Of a stretch of DNA of 10,946 nucleotides, positions 1-7,800 are shown piece after piece. The stretch spans positions 1-10,946 of the forward strand of contig JAFMSC010000098.1 in assembly GCA_017353825.1 (NCBI GenBank), written 5' to 3'. A program made the translations under genes and the position numbers. The notes below the pieces were generated by a model that was not told the DNA's origin, made no database searches, and saw only the letters and a program-made list of their open reading frames with translations. The first letter of the stretch is position 1; every line of letters begins with the position of its first letter. This stretch comes from Hyphomicrobiaceae bacterium (GTDB lineage: Bacteria > Pseudomonadota > Alphaproteobacteria > Rhizobiales > Hyphomicrobiaceae).

Positions 1-714
1 CTGTGGCGGCTGAGCCACGGGATTAGGCTCGGCCTCCGCCTCCGCAACGCGCGCGGCGGGCGCCGTCTCGGCCGGTGCGGCCTGCTGAGTGGGGCCGGGT
101 TCTCCCTTCGGGCTCACATCCCGCGTGGCGCGGGCGACAAGCTCGCCGGCAGTCATGCCTCGCATGAATGGGTTGGCAACAATCACGCTGCCGTCCAGGA
201 TGCGCCTGACGGGCTTGCTGGGCGCCGCCTGCAGCACCTTGGCCGCAGCCGACGGCCCCAGCAGGAACGCGAGCCGCAGGTTGCCGAAGGTGGGCTTCAG
301 CCCCTTGTCGGAGAGGAAGTCCATGTTGTCGCGCGAGAACGCCTCCGCGGCGCGGCGGGCAAAGCCGCGGTCGGTGCGCAGCGCCAGGATGTCGCGCTCG
401 CTGAGCTTCGACACGTCCTCCGGGAAGTGCCGCCGCATCACCTGGAGGAAGGTGGACTTGATAAACTGGAACGGCCCCAGCGCCGTCGAGCGGGGATTTG
501 CCGCACTGTCGCGACCAGCCGATTCGGCATGCATCAGGCGATCGAGAAACGACTGGAGGGCCACGTCGGGCGCGCCGACCGCGAACTGGACCCCCGAGGA
601 GATGTCTTGAGATGCCGCCGCTGTGGTCTCAGTGCTATGGGCTGCCTGCGAGAGCACGCAGGCGGCTACCCCGGCCGCGACGAGGCCGGGCACGCGAAAG
701 GCAACGCTACGCAA
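1..714 (-). CDS. Secreted lytic transglycosylase-like protein, lysozyme fold (3'-truncated by window)
   Basis: The frame stays open for 238 codons to the window edge, so the C-terminus is missing. I chose the TTG at 714-712 because a GGAGG (728-724) sits 9 nt upstream and the codons after it encode a signal peptide (basic start, then LVAAGVAAC). VAAC at residues 16-19 fits a lipobox, so the product may be a lipoprotein; ordinary cleavage near AHS (25-27) is the alternative. Residues ~52-100 carry the SLT/lysozyme-like signature: MHAESAG with a probable catalytic Glu64, then NPRSTALGPFQFIKSTF (73-89). Such enzymes cleave the MurNAc-GlcNAc bond of peptidoglycan in the periplasm. Residues ~140-190 continue a helical domain, and from ~200 the protein becomes an Ala/Pro/Glu-rich, probably disordered tail. 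The fold and Glu are visible; the precise subfamily is not. Confidence 0.75.
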   Translation of the reverse strand, partial: MRSVAFRVPGLVAAGVAACVLSQAAHSTETTAAASQDISSGVQFAVGAPDVALQSFLDRLMHAESAGRDSAANPRSTALGPFQFIKSTFLQVMRRHFPEDVSKLSERDILALRTDRGFARRAAEAFSRDNMDFLSDKGLKPTFGNLRLAFLLGPSAAAKVLQAAPSKPVRRILDGSVIVANPFMRGMTAGELVARATRDVSPKGEPGPTQQAAPAETAPAARVAEAEAEPNPVAQPPQ

Positions 715-812
715 GGTTGGATTCCTCCAAAGTTGCTTGGCGGTTTTGGGATTGCTCCCCCGCGCGCGGCAAGCCCCGTACCCCCGCCCGCGCTATACAG
801 TCATGTACCTGC

Positions 813-832
813 AATCAGGTCAGCACCTGAGT
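813..832. promoter_or_regulatory. Operator-like palindrome upstream of the transglycosylase gene
   Basis: TCAGGT-CAGC-ACCTGA (815-830) is a perfect 6-bp inverted repeat with a 4-bp centre. It lies in the 210-bp gap between the lipoprotein stop (925) and the transglycosylase start (714). Read on the minus strand, TTGACT directly precedes the palindrome and a TATAGC lies ~15 nt after it, but these are not correctly spaced with each other as -35/-10. It could be a regulator site or chance. Confidence 0.22.
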
Positions 833-924
833 CAACCAAGGGAGACCCCTTAGCGCGCAACATCGTTAACGCTTAAGCGCTTGTAATTATTGCGGCATTT
901 GCGTGGCGGCGGCTTGCCTGGCGT

Positions 925-1404
925 TCACGGCTGGCGGATGCGCGCCATGGCCACGGCAACCTCGGACAGCTCCTGGTCCAAGTTCACATTCACGCACTTT
1001 TTTTCACGCATGGTGCGCTGGATGGCGTAAGCGTGCGCGCGCTCGCGGTCGTACTCCGCAACGGTCTTGAGGCCTTTGGAGGATGAGTCGAACCAGCGGC
1101 CGAACAGAAGCGAGGCGGTGGGCGGCGGCGTCGCCTGCTCCGCCACGGCCTTCTTGGGCAACTCCTTGATCAGCTGGATGCGACCCCAGATGTCCTTGTA
1201 GAGCTGGTCGCAGGTCGCCTGCTCTTCTTGGCGCTCCAACAGGTAGGTGCCGTCCGACTGCAGGCCGGCCGAACCCATGCACCCCCCGAGCTGGTGCACG
1301 GCCGCCAACAGCACTCCGCACAGGATCACGCGCACAGACTTGACGGCCGTTTGTCGCCCGAGGGTAATGGGCGCTATGGGAGCGCCTAAGTGTGGCGCGC
1401 CCAT
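925..1404 (-). CDS. Small predicted lipoprotein of unknown function
   Basis: I do not recognise the family. A hydrophobic stretch VILCGVLLAAV (residues 26-36 from the chosen start) is followed by LGGC (39-42), a good lipobox, so signal peptidase II cleavage before Cys42 is predicted. The mature ~118 residues are hydrophilic and mostly helical, with a short PPPTA break (~93-97). They hold two further cysteines, Cys65 (QATCDQL) and Cys137 (EKKCVNV), that could form a disulfide. The start is uncertain. ATG 1404 retains the Lys/Arg of the signal n-region (VKSVR) but gives a long leader; GTG 1335 gives a compact 19-residue leader; ATGs at 1503 and 1521 add low-complexity sequence that looks non-coding. 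None has a convincing Shine-Dalgarno. The gene is divergent from the hydrolase at 1534 and lies upstream of the transglycosylase on the same strand, 210 bp away, so co-transcription is possible but not shown. Confidence 0.55.
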   Translation of the reverse strand: MGAPHLGAPIAPITLGRQTAVKSVRVILCGVLLAAVHQLGGCMGSAGLQSDGTYLLERQEEQATCDQLYKDIWGRIQLIKELPKKAVAEQATPPPTASLLFGRWFDSSSKGLKTVAEYDRERAHAYAIQRTMREKKCVNVNLDQELSEVAVAMARIRQP

Positions 1405-1533
1405 GTCCGCAGGAATGCCTGCCGGACTTAGAGTTTCCGCACCGCAGTTCGCTCGCCAACTTGGGGCCGAGACCACGGCGCACCCTCGGGAAGGCTCAGT
1501 CATCGTCCCTTCATCGGCCACACGTCACCCCAC

Positions 1534-2298
1534 ATGTCGTTTGCTCTAATCGACGGGCGTCGCATCGAATATGCCGCGATTCCCGGTGACGCCGGCTCGG
1601 CCCCGACCCTCGTATTCCTACATGAGGGCCTCGGATCGGTTGCGTTATGGCGCGATTTTCCCCGCAAGGTTGCGCGCCGCCTGAATGCTCCGGCACTTGT
1701 CTACTCACGTTTTGGTTACGGTGCCTCCGACGGTCTCACGGGTAAGCGCGTGCCCCGCTTCATGCATGACGAAGCGCTGGACATTCTGCCGTCGCTGCTT
1801 GACCGGCTCTCGATCGAGAGCCCGGTGCTCATCGGCCACTCCGACGGCGCTTCAATCGCGCTCATCTACGCCGCCGCCGCGGGGCGCCCCGTGCCTGGCC
1901 TCGTGTGCCTGGCGCCCCACGTGTTCGTCGAGACGGTTTGCGTGGAGACAATTGCCAAGGTCCGCAAGAGCTACTTTGAGACCGACCTCAAGCAGCGGCT
2001 TGCCAAGTACCACACAAACGTTGACGACGCGTTCCTCGGCTGGGCCGACGCCTGGCTCAATCCCGAGTTCCTATCCTGGTCGATTGAGGACCTCCTGGGT
2101 CGGATCGACCAACCGCTGTTGCTGATCCAGGGACGCAACGACGAGTACGGCACGCTGGCGCAGCTCGACCGCATCGAGGCGCGCGTCGAGGGCCCCACGC
2201 GCCGGCTCGTCCTCTCCAGTTGCGGGCATTCCCCCCACCGGGACCACGAGGCCGCCGTGCTCGACGCCATTGTGGCCTTCGTTGAGGAGCTGCGCTGA
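1534..2298 (+). CDS. Alpha/beta-fold hydrolase (intact triad)
   Basis: The 254-residue product has the whole alpha/beta hydrolase core and normal family length. The oxyanion/HG-type loop is FLHEGLGS (28-35). The nucleophile elbow is GHSDG (101-105) with Ser103. The acid is probably Asp203 in QGRNDEYGT. The base is His232 in CGHSPHRD near the C-terminus. There is no signal peptide, so it is probably cytoplasmic. The HEGLGSVALWRDFP opening is typical of a proteobacterial subfamily annotated only as hydrolase or esterase, and the substrate cannot be read from sequence. It starts at ATG 1534 with no clear Shine-Dalgarno in the preceding 20 nt, and no better in-frame start is seen. It stands alone on its strand, divergent from the lipoprotein gene; the next thing downstream is a decayed mfd fragment. 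It shows no damage, unlike everything between it and mfd. Confidence 0.86.
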   Translation: MSFALIDGRRIEYAAIPGDAGSAPTLVFLHEGLGSVALWRDFPRKVARRLNAPALVYSRFGYGASDGLTGKRVPRFMHDEALDILPSLLDRLSIESPVLIGHSDGASIALIYAAAAGRPVPGLVCLAPHVFVETVCVETIAKVRKSYFETDLKQRLAKYHTNVDDAFLGWADAWLNPEFLSWSIEDLLGRIDQPLLLIQGRNDEYGTLAQLDRIEARVEGPTRRLVLSSCGHSPHRDHEAAVLDAIVAFVEELR

Positions 2299-2373
2299 GC
2301 GCCAGCCACTTTCGAAGCTCCCGTTCGCTGCTGGAAAGCATAACCCATTGGCACCCTCCGCCTATGGTGGATT

Positions 2374-2389
2374 AGAGCCCTTCGGGTCT
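2374..2389. terminator. Weak hairpin downstream of the hydrolase
   Basis: AGAGCCC-TTC-GGGTCT can form a 6-pair stem with one bulged G, about 75 bp after the hydrolase stop. No U-run follows, so a role in termination is only a possibility. The rest of 2299-2387 holds nothing I recognise. Confidence 0.2.
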
Positions 2390-2451
2390 GCGCCGTCTTC
2401 CGGGTGGGGCAATCTGGGCGAGTTCGCGTAGGCGCCAACGCACACCCCTAA
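2388..2451 (-). pseudogene. Decayed copy of the extreme 3' end of mfd (part distal to the IS)
   Basis: This stretch aligns with the last ~64 bp of the intact mfd gene (from 4858) in the same orientation. Shared blocks include GGCGAGTTCGCG (2418-2429), which is identical in mfd, the CGGGTGG that follows the mfd stop-proximal codons, and the CCCTAAG/CCTTAAG block next to the IS. The position equivalent to the mfd stop is CTG on the plus strand instead of CTA, so the stop is lost, and a single-base gap breaks the frame. It joins the other half at 3393, across the insertion sequence. It is non-coding relic sequence. Confidence 0.8.
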
Positions 2452-2469
2452 GAGCCTGAATCACAAGTT
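2452..2469 (+). repeat. IS left terminal inverted repeat
   Basis: Imperfect 18-bp terminal repeat, 12 of 18 matches to the partner at 3375-3392, directly inside the TAA duplication. It lies beyond the transposase stop (2481), so this is the transposase-distal end. Confidence 0.75.
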
Positions 2470-2480
2470 TGCATGATAGG

Positions 2481-3313
2481 TCAAGGCCGGTCGCGGGTCA
2501 GCCGCCTGAGCATCAGTGAGATCATTGCAAGCTTGACGTAACGGACGGCGGTCATGGCCAGGGCTTCGTAGTGTGCCATCAGGCGGCGGTTGCGGCGCAG
2601 CCAGGAGAATGTGCGCTCGATGACCCAGCGTCGGCGAATGATCTTGAAGCCGCCGTCCTTGTCCGTGCGTTTGACGATCTCGATCTCGAGGGACTGCCCA
2701 GCAAGCTGACCCGCCAGCTTCGGCCCTGCGTAGCCGCCGTCGGCGAAGATCTTGCGCAGGCGCGGGAACGTGCGCAAGGCCTGCTTAATCAAGTCGGCAG
2801 CGCAGTCTCGGTCCTGCGTGTTGGCCGCGATCACCTCGATTGCGAGCAGATGGCCTTCGGTGTCGACGATGGCGTTGCTTGATGCCCTTGGTCTTCTTGC
2901 CCGCATCATAGCCGACCGCGTCGATCGAGGCCCCCCTTTTTCGGTCGCTTTCGCAACCTGGGTATCGATGATGCCGGCTGTCGGATCGGCCTCCCGGCCG
3001 CAGCCCTCGCGGCACTGCTCAAGGAGCGCCTGATGGATCCGATCGAGCACGCCGTAGCGACACCATTCCCAAAAGTAGCGGTAAACCGTGGTGTGCGGAG
3101 GAAAGTCCTTCGGCAGCTGCCGCCACTGGCAGCCGGTCCGATTGACATAGCGAACGCGTTGAAGACCTCGCGCATGTCGGTCGCGCGGCGGCGTCCGCCC
3201 GTGCGCGCTGGAGGGAGCATCGGCTCGATGATCGCCCACTCCTCGTCGTTGATATCGCTCGGATAGCGACCGCTGCTCGGCTTCAGCGTCTCGCGATCAT
3301 CGTCGGTCCACAT
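2481..3313 (-). pseudogene. IS5-family DDE transposase, frameshifted
   Basis: This would encode the DDE transposase that excises and inserts the surrounding IS. The start at ATG 3313 (MWTDDDRETL) follows a strong GGGAGGGG with good spacing. The N-terminal DNA-binding part reads INDEEWAIIEPMLPP then REVFNAF. A one-base loss near 3153-3155 throws it out of frame, and the family sequence resumes as RYVNRTGCQWRQLPKDFPP in another frame. A second shift lies at the C6T5 run (plus strand 2931-2941), after ATEKGG. SIDAVGYDAGKKTKG then reads in a different frame until a third shift near 2875-2880, where NAIVDTEG resumes. All three catalytic landmarks survive in one frame: IIDTQ (Asp near 2965), FADGGYAG (Asp near 2740) and RRWVIERTFSWL (Glu near 2617). 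Three breaks make it a pseudogene, unless the A5G6 run on the coding strand supports recoding. Confidence 0.88.
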
Positions 3314-3374
3314 GGCAGCCCCTCCCGATTCGGCTGCCACAGACAGAATCACAGGCGATTTTTGCAGATTCAAG

Positions 3375-3392
3375 AACTTTCGATACCAACTC
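3375..3392 (-). repeat. IS right terminal inverted repeat
   Basis: Reverse-complement partner of 2452-2469. It lies about 60 bp upstream of the transposase start, so the transposase promoter would lie at this end. The TAA at 3393-3395 follows immediately. Confidence 0.75.
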
Positions 3393-3515
3393 TAAGGAGT
3401 GCGTCGGGCGTGTGCCAGTCGGCCTTGAAGAGGAGCTTTGCGGGTCGGGCTGCAGGCGTGCTCTCCGAATTTGGCCATGAAGGCGACGAGACCCTCCGGG
3501 TTGGCAAATAGGTTC
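3393..3515 (-). pseudogene. Decayed copy of the 3' end of mfd (part proximal to the IS)
   Basis: This aligns with mfd positions ~4919-5045 in the same orientation. The strongest block, from TTGGCCATGAAGGCGACGAG (3473-3492) on to GGTTC (3515), differs from mfd at only a few positions. CCAGTCGGCCTTG and TCGGGCTGCAGGC are also shared. On the minus strand it still reads NLFANPEGLVAFMAK against QFANPEGLVAFMAK in Mfd. Small indels (two extra bases near 3441-3445 and a few missing near 3463-3470) then wreck the frame. Similarity stops abruptly after GGTTC at 3515. Together with 2388-2451 it forms one ~185-bp relic of the mfd tail that the IS split. Confidence 0.85.
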
Positions 3516-3588
3516 ATCAGCGTGCCATAGTTGCCCTGCAATTCCTTGCCGCCACCCAGTCAAGGTCCGGTCTCGCCCTGCAACTCGG

Positions 3589-4824
3589 ATGAGTAATTAC
3601 CGCCCCGATATCGATGGACTGCGCGCCATTTGCATCGGGATCGTGGTTATGTTCCACGCGGGCTTCCGGGATTGGGTGGCCGGATTTGTCGGCGTCGACA
3701 TCTTCTTCGTCATATCGGGTTTCCTGATCACCTCCCTGATTCGCGAACAAATAGCCCTCGGGAGCTTCAGCTTTCTTTCGTTCTACGAGCGGCGCGTGCG
3801 CCGGTTGCTGGCCGCGTCCATTCCCGTTGCCCTCTTCACCACGCTCTTCACTCTGGCGTTCTACACGAGCAAAGACGTTGTCACCTTCTGCAAGAGTCTC
3901 ATCGCCTTTGTCGGGTACAGCTCGAACTGGTTCTTCCTCAGCCAAACCGGCTACTTTGCAACGGCGCCCGAGACGAGCCCGCTGCTACACACTTGGTCGC
4001 TCGGGGTCGAAGAGCAATTCTACCTCGTCTTCCCAGCGCTTCTCATGGTGTGTTTGCTGCGCTTTCCGCGCCGGACGATATGGGTCGATCTCCTGCTCTG
4101 GGGGGACAGCCATGCCCGCGCCCTCGTCCCAGCATTCCAGAGGTATGCCGCGAAGCGCCACCTGTCCGTAGTGCTGGCGGAACGCGATTGGTGTCCGCCG
4201 CTCGCCGGCAAAGGGCATGGAGGGCGACCGCACCGAGGGATCATCGACCGCGGCTGCCCGGTGTTCAACGGCAAGGTGCAGGGATTCATTTGGGATCACG
4301 ATATTCCGTCAGTTGTCTTGGTAGCGCGGTGGTCATTCTACGCTCACGATCGCGTGGCGCCTCGCGCGTCTCAAAGACGGCGCGGGCGGACGGCTCCCCG
4401 GCGAACTGTTCGACGACGCGATCGAGCTCACGCTCCGGGCGCTCGATGGTCGCGTTGTCGTGATCGTGGAAGAGGTGCCCGAACAGAATGTCAGGTGCCC
4501 AGCGCTTTCATCCTATCGAGCAGGCTGGGTCGCTCCCTGGATGACTTGAGCGTGAATCGCACGGTGCACGAGAAGCTGCAAGCCAGCGCCAGGGCGGCCA
4601 TGGAGCAGGCCAACGCGCACGACAACGTTCTGCGGATCGATCCTGGCCGTGCCCTCTGCACCAGGGACAAGTGCGTGGTCGAGGCGGACGGGAAGATTCT
4701 CTACTTGGACAAGCATCACGTAAGCGCGGATGGCAGCCTTTTCCTCTACCCGCTCATCGAAAGGGAGCTCGATGGTTTCCTCGGCAAGGGCGGGCGCTCC
4801 TTAAGCCGGAGACGGCCTGAGTAG
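3589..4824 (+). pseudogene. Acyltransferase-3/SGNH (OafA-like) gene, internally deleted and frame-disrupted
   Basis: Intact relatives are ~600-700-residue inner-membrane enzymes that O-acetylate surface polysaccharide: an N-terminal ~10-helix acyltransferase-3 domain plus a periplasmic SGNH domain. Here the N-terminus is classical: YRPDIDGLRA (4-13), VVMFHAGF with the likely essential His23, GVDIFFVISGFLIT (35-48) and HTWSLGVEEQFYLVFP (134-149). Right after the helix around 150-157, at RRTIWVDLLLWGDSHAR, it jumps into SGNH block I (GDSH, 172-175), so the remaining transmembrane helices and linker are missing. From ~4350 to ~4487 the family-like sequence (LARLKDGAGG, then VVVIVEEVPEQN) lies in a different frame. 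The original frame resumes at VPSAFILSSRLGRSLDDLS, and block V DKHH (374-377) is present. The two shifts compensate, so a 411-codon frame remains open. It could be expressed, but function is very unlikely. Confidence 0.8.
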
Positions 4825-4857
4825 ACCGAGAGCTGCGAAGGCCCTGTCGTTCGCACC

Positions 4858-7800
4858 CTACGCCGCCTTGCGGGTGGCGGCGATCTTGGCGAGTTCGCGC
4901 ACGAGCCAGCGTACGCCCTTAAGGCGCGCGGCGGGCGTGGGCCAGTCGGCCTTGTAGAGGAGCCTGTGGTCGGGCTGCAGGCGGACGGCGCCCTTCGCCT
5001 TGGCCATGAAGGCGACGAGGCCCTCCGGGTTGGCAAACTGGTTCTTGCGGAACGCGATCACGGCGCCCTTTGGACCCACATCCACGGCCTGCAGGCCGCT
5101 CTGCTTGGCCAGCCCCTTGATCTCGACCACGTCGAGCAGGTGCCTGACCTCCTCGGGCAGCTCGCCGAAGCGGTCCACGAGTTCCGTGCCGAAGCGGTCG
5201 ATGTCGGGCCGCGTCTCCAGCTTTGACAGGCGGCGGTAGAGGCCGAGGCGCAGCTGCAGGTCGGCGACATAGGTGTCGGGGATCAGCACCGGCGTGCCAA
5301 GCGAGATCTGCGGGCTCCATTGGTCCTGGACCTCACCCATCTCGCCGCCCTTGAGGCTCACCACAGCCTCCTCCAGCATCGCCTGGTACAGCTCAAAGCC
5401 CACTTCCCGGATGTGGCCCGATTGTTCCTCGCCCAGCAGGTTACCGGCACCACGGATGTCGAGGTCGTGACTAGCCAGCGAGAACCCGGCGCCGAGGGTG
5501 TCGAGCGACTGCAGCACCTTGAGCCGCTTTTCGGCGCCCTCGGTTAGGCGCTTGCCCTCCGGGGTAGTGAAGTAGGCGTAGGCCCGCGCCTTAGAACGCC
5601 CGACGCGGCCCCTCAGCTGATAGAGCTGGGCCAGCCCGAACATGTCGGCACGATGCACGACCAGCGTATTGGCATTGGGGATGTCGAGCCCGGATTCGAC
5701 GATGGCCGTGGATAGCAGCACGTCGTACTTGCCCTCGTAGAAAGCCGTCATTACGTCCTCCAGCATGGCGGGCGTCAACTGACCGTGGGTGGTGGCCACC
5801 TTCAGCTCGGGGGTCTGCTCGGTCAGAAATTCGCGCACCTCCTCCAGGTCGGCGATGCGCGGCACCACGTAGAACGTCTGCCCGCCGCGGTAGCGCTCGC
5901 GCCGCAGCGCCTCACGGATAATGACCGGATCGAACGGCGTGATGTAGGTGCGAACCGCCAGCCGGTCCACCGGTGGCGTGGCGATCACCGACATCTCGCG
6001 TACCCCGGAGAGGGCGAGCTGCAGCGTGCGCGGAATGGGCGTGGCGGTAAGGGTGAGGACGTGTACCTCCTCGCGCAGTTGCTTGAGACGCTCCTTGTGG
6101 GCGACGCCGAAGTGCTGCTCCTCGTCCACCACAATTAGCCCAAGCCGGGCGAAGCCGATGCCTTTGCCGAGCAGCGCATGCGTGCCCACCACGATGTCGA
6201 TGCTGCCGTCCTTGAGGCCGGCCTTCACTGCAGCCAGCTCTTTGCCGCCGACCAGCCGCGAGGCCTGGGCGATGCGCAAGGGCAGCCCCTTGAAGCGCTG
6301 TGTGAAGGTGAACAAATGCTGGCGGGCCAGCAGCGTCGTGGGCACCACGACTGCCACCTGCAGCCCGGCCATCGCAGCGACGAATGCGGCGCGCAAGGCC
6401 ACCTCGGTCTTCCCGAAGCCCACGTCGCCACATACCAGGCGGTCCATGGGCTTGCCGGAGCCCAGATCGTCCAGCACCGCCTGGATGCTCGCGGCCTGAT
6501 CCTCCGTCTCCTCGTAGGCAAAGCGCGCCACGAACTCGTCGAGCTCGCCTTGGGGCGGGTGCAGCGCCGGTGCCTCGCGCAGCTGCCTGAGTGCCGCCAC
6601 CTTGATCAGCTCTGAGGCAATCTCGCGGATGCGCTGCTTGAGCCGCGCCTTGCGGCTCTGCCAGGCCACCCCGCCCAGCTTGTCGAGCTGGGCCTCGGCC
6701 GCGTCGCCGGAGCCAAAGCGGGAGAGCAGCTCGATGTTCTCCACCGGCAGGTAGAGCTTATCCCCGCCCGCATAGCCGATCTCCAGGCAATCGTGGGGGG
6801 CCCCGAGCGCGGTGATGGTGGTGAGGCCGTCGAAGCGGCCGATACCGTGGTCGGCGTGCACCACGAGGTCACCGATGGAGAGGCTGGTCGCCTCGGTAAT
6901 GAGATCCGCGGCCTTGCGCGCTTTGCGGCGCGGGCGGATCAGGCGGTCGCCCAGGATGTCCTGTTCCGCGATGACGGCGAGGTCGGGCGTCTCGAAACCC
7001 TGCTCAAGGCCCAGCACGGCGAAGGCCGCGCTGCTCTGCGGCAGCGCGAGCGCCTCCGCGTAGCTCTCCACCTTGCGGGTCTCGCCCAAGTCATGCTCGG
7101 CCAACAGTATCGCCAGCCGCTCGCGCGCGCCCGCGGTGAAGGCGGCGAGCATCACGCGCTTGCCCTGCCCCTGCAGGCGGCGGACGTGCGCCACGGCGGC
7201 CTCGAACACGTTGCCGCCCTCGCTCGCCCGCTCGGCGGCGAAGACACGACCCGTGCGGCCATCCATGGAGCGCACGGTGCCCCTCACGTCGGGCTTCTCG
7301 AAGGGTGTGAGGTACCGCACCAGCCGGTCGTTGAGCCGCCGGCCCCATTCGTCCTCGGTAAGGAACATCGCCTCGGGCGCCACCGGCTTGTAGGGGGCTG
7401 CGCCGAAGGTGTGCGTCTCTAGGCCCTCGGCCCGCGCCTGGTAGTGATCACGGATCAGGTCGAAGCGCTGGTTCACCGCCTCCTCGGCGAGGTGATCGAA
7501 GCTCACCGCGGCGTCCGGAAGATAGTCAAACAGCGTCTCCAGCTGCGCGTGGAACAGCGGCAGCCAATGCTCCATGCCGGGATAGCGCTGGCCGGCGCTC
7601 ACGGCCTCGTAGAGCGGGTCCTCCGAGGTGACGGCGCCGAATGCCTCAACATAGCGGCGGCGAAACAGCTTCTCGGCGACCTCGCCGAAGGCCACCTCGC
7701 TGATGGGAAGGAGGCTCACACGCTGCACAATCTTGCTGGTGCGCTGCGTGTCGGGATCGAATGCCTTGATGTGCTCCAGCGTGTCGCCGAAGAAGTCGAG

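Larger units (their letters stand above)
2452..3392 (-). mobile_element. IS5-family insertion sequence (IS1031/IS427-like), degenerate, 941 bp
   Basis: Both ends can be set exactly. Terminal inverted repeats are 2452-2469 (GAGCCTGAATCACAAGTT) and the reverse complement of 3375-3392 (GAGTTGGTATCGAAAGTT), matching at 12 of 18 positions. TAA flanks both sides (2449-2451 and 3393-3395). A TNA target duplication is typical of this IS5 subgroup. The paralogous sequence in intact mfd, CCTTAAGG (4917-4924), has TAA only once and no insert, which serves as an empty-site reference. Length and one main transposase gene fit the IS1031/IS427 groups; the group assignment is from memory of end and transposase motifs. 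The transposase is frameshifted, so the element is probably immobile by itself. Confidence 0.9.

Noticed and set aside
89..610. 173-codon plus-strand open frame
   Set aside because: Composition is Ser/Arg/Ala-rich without domains; the opposite strand encodes the lytic transglycosylase with signal peptide and ribosome binding site.
860..880. CtrA-like site (TTAA/TTAAC) upstream of the transglycosylase
   Set aside because: The two half-sites in CTTAAGCGTTAAC are only 3 bp apart rather than 7, so it does not fit the CtrA consensus.
3517..3945. 142-codon minus-strand open frame over the acyltransferase 5' end
   Set aside because: The plus strand carries the clear acyltransferase-3 motifs; the minus frame is charged low-complexity sequence.
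3589..4824. Functional O-acetyltransferase for surface polysaccharide
   Set aside because: Most membrane helices needed for acyl transfer are deleted and a central SGNH segment is out of frame.
2388..4857. Novel defence or mobile island
   Set aside because: Apart from one degenerate IS, a gene relic and a broken acyltransferase there are no integrase, toxin, nuclease or other cargo genes.
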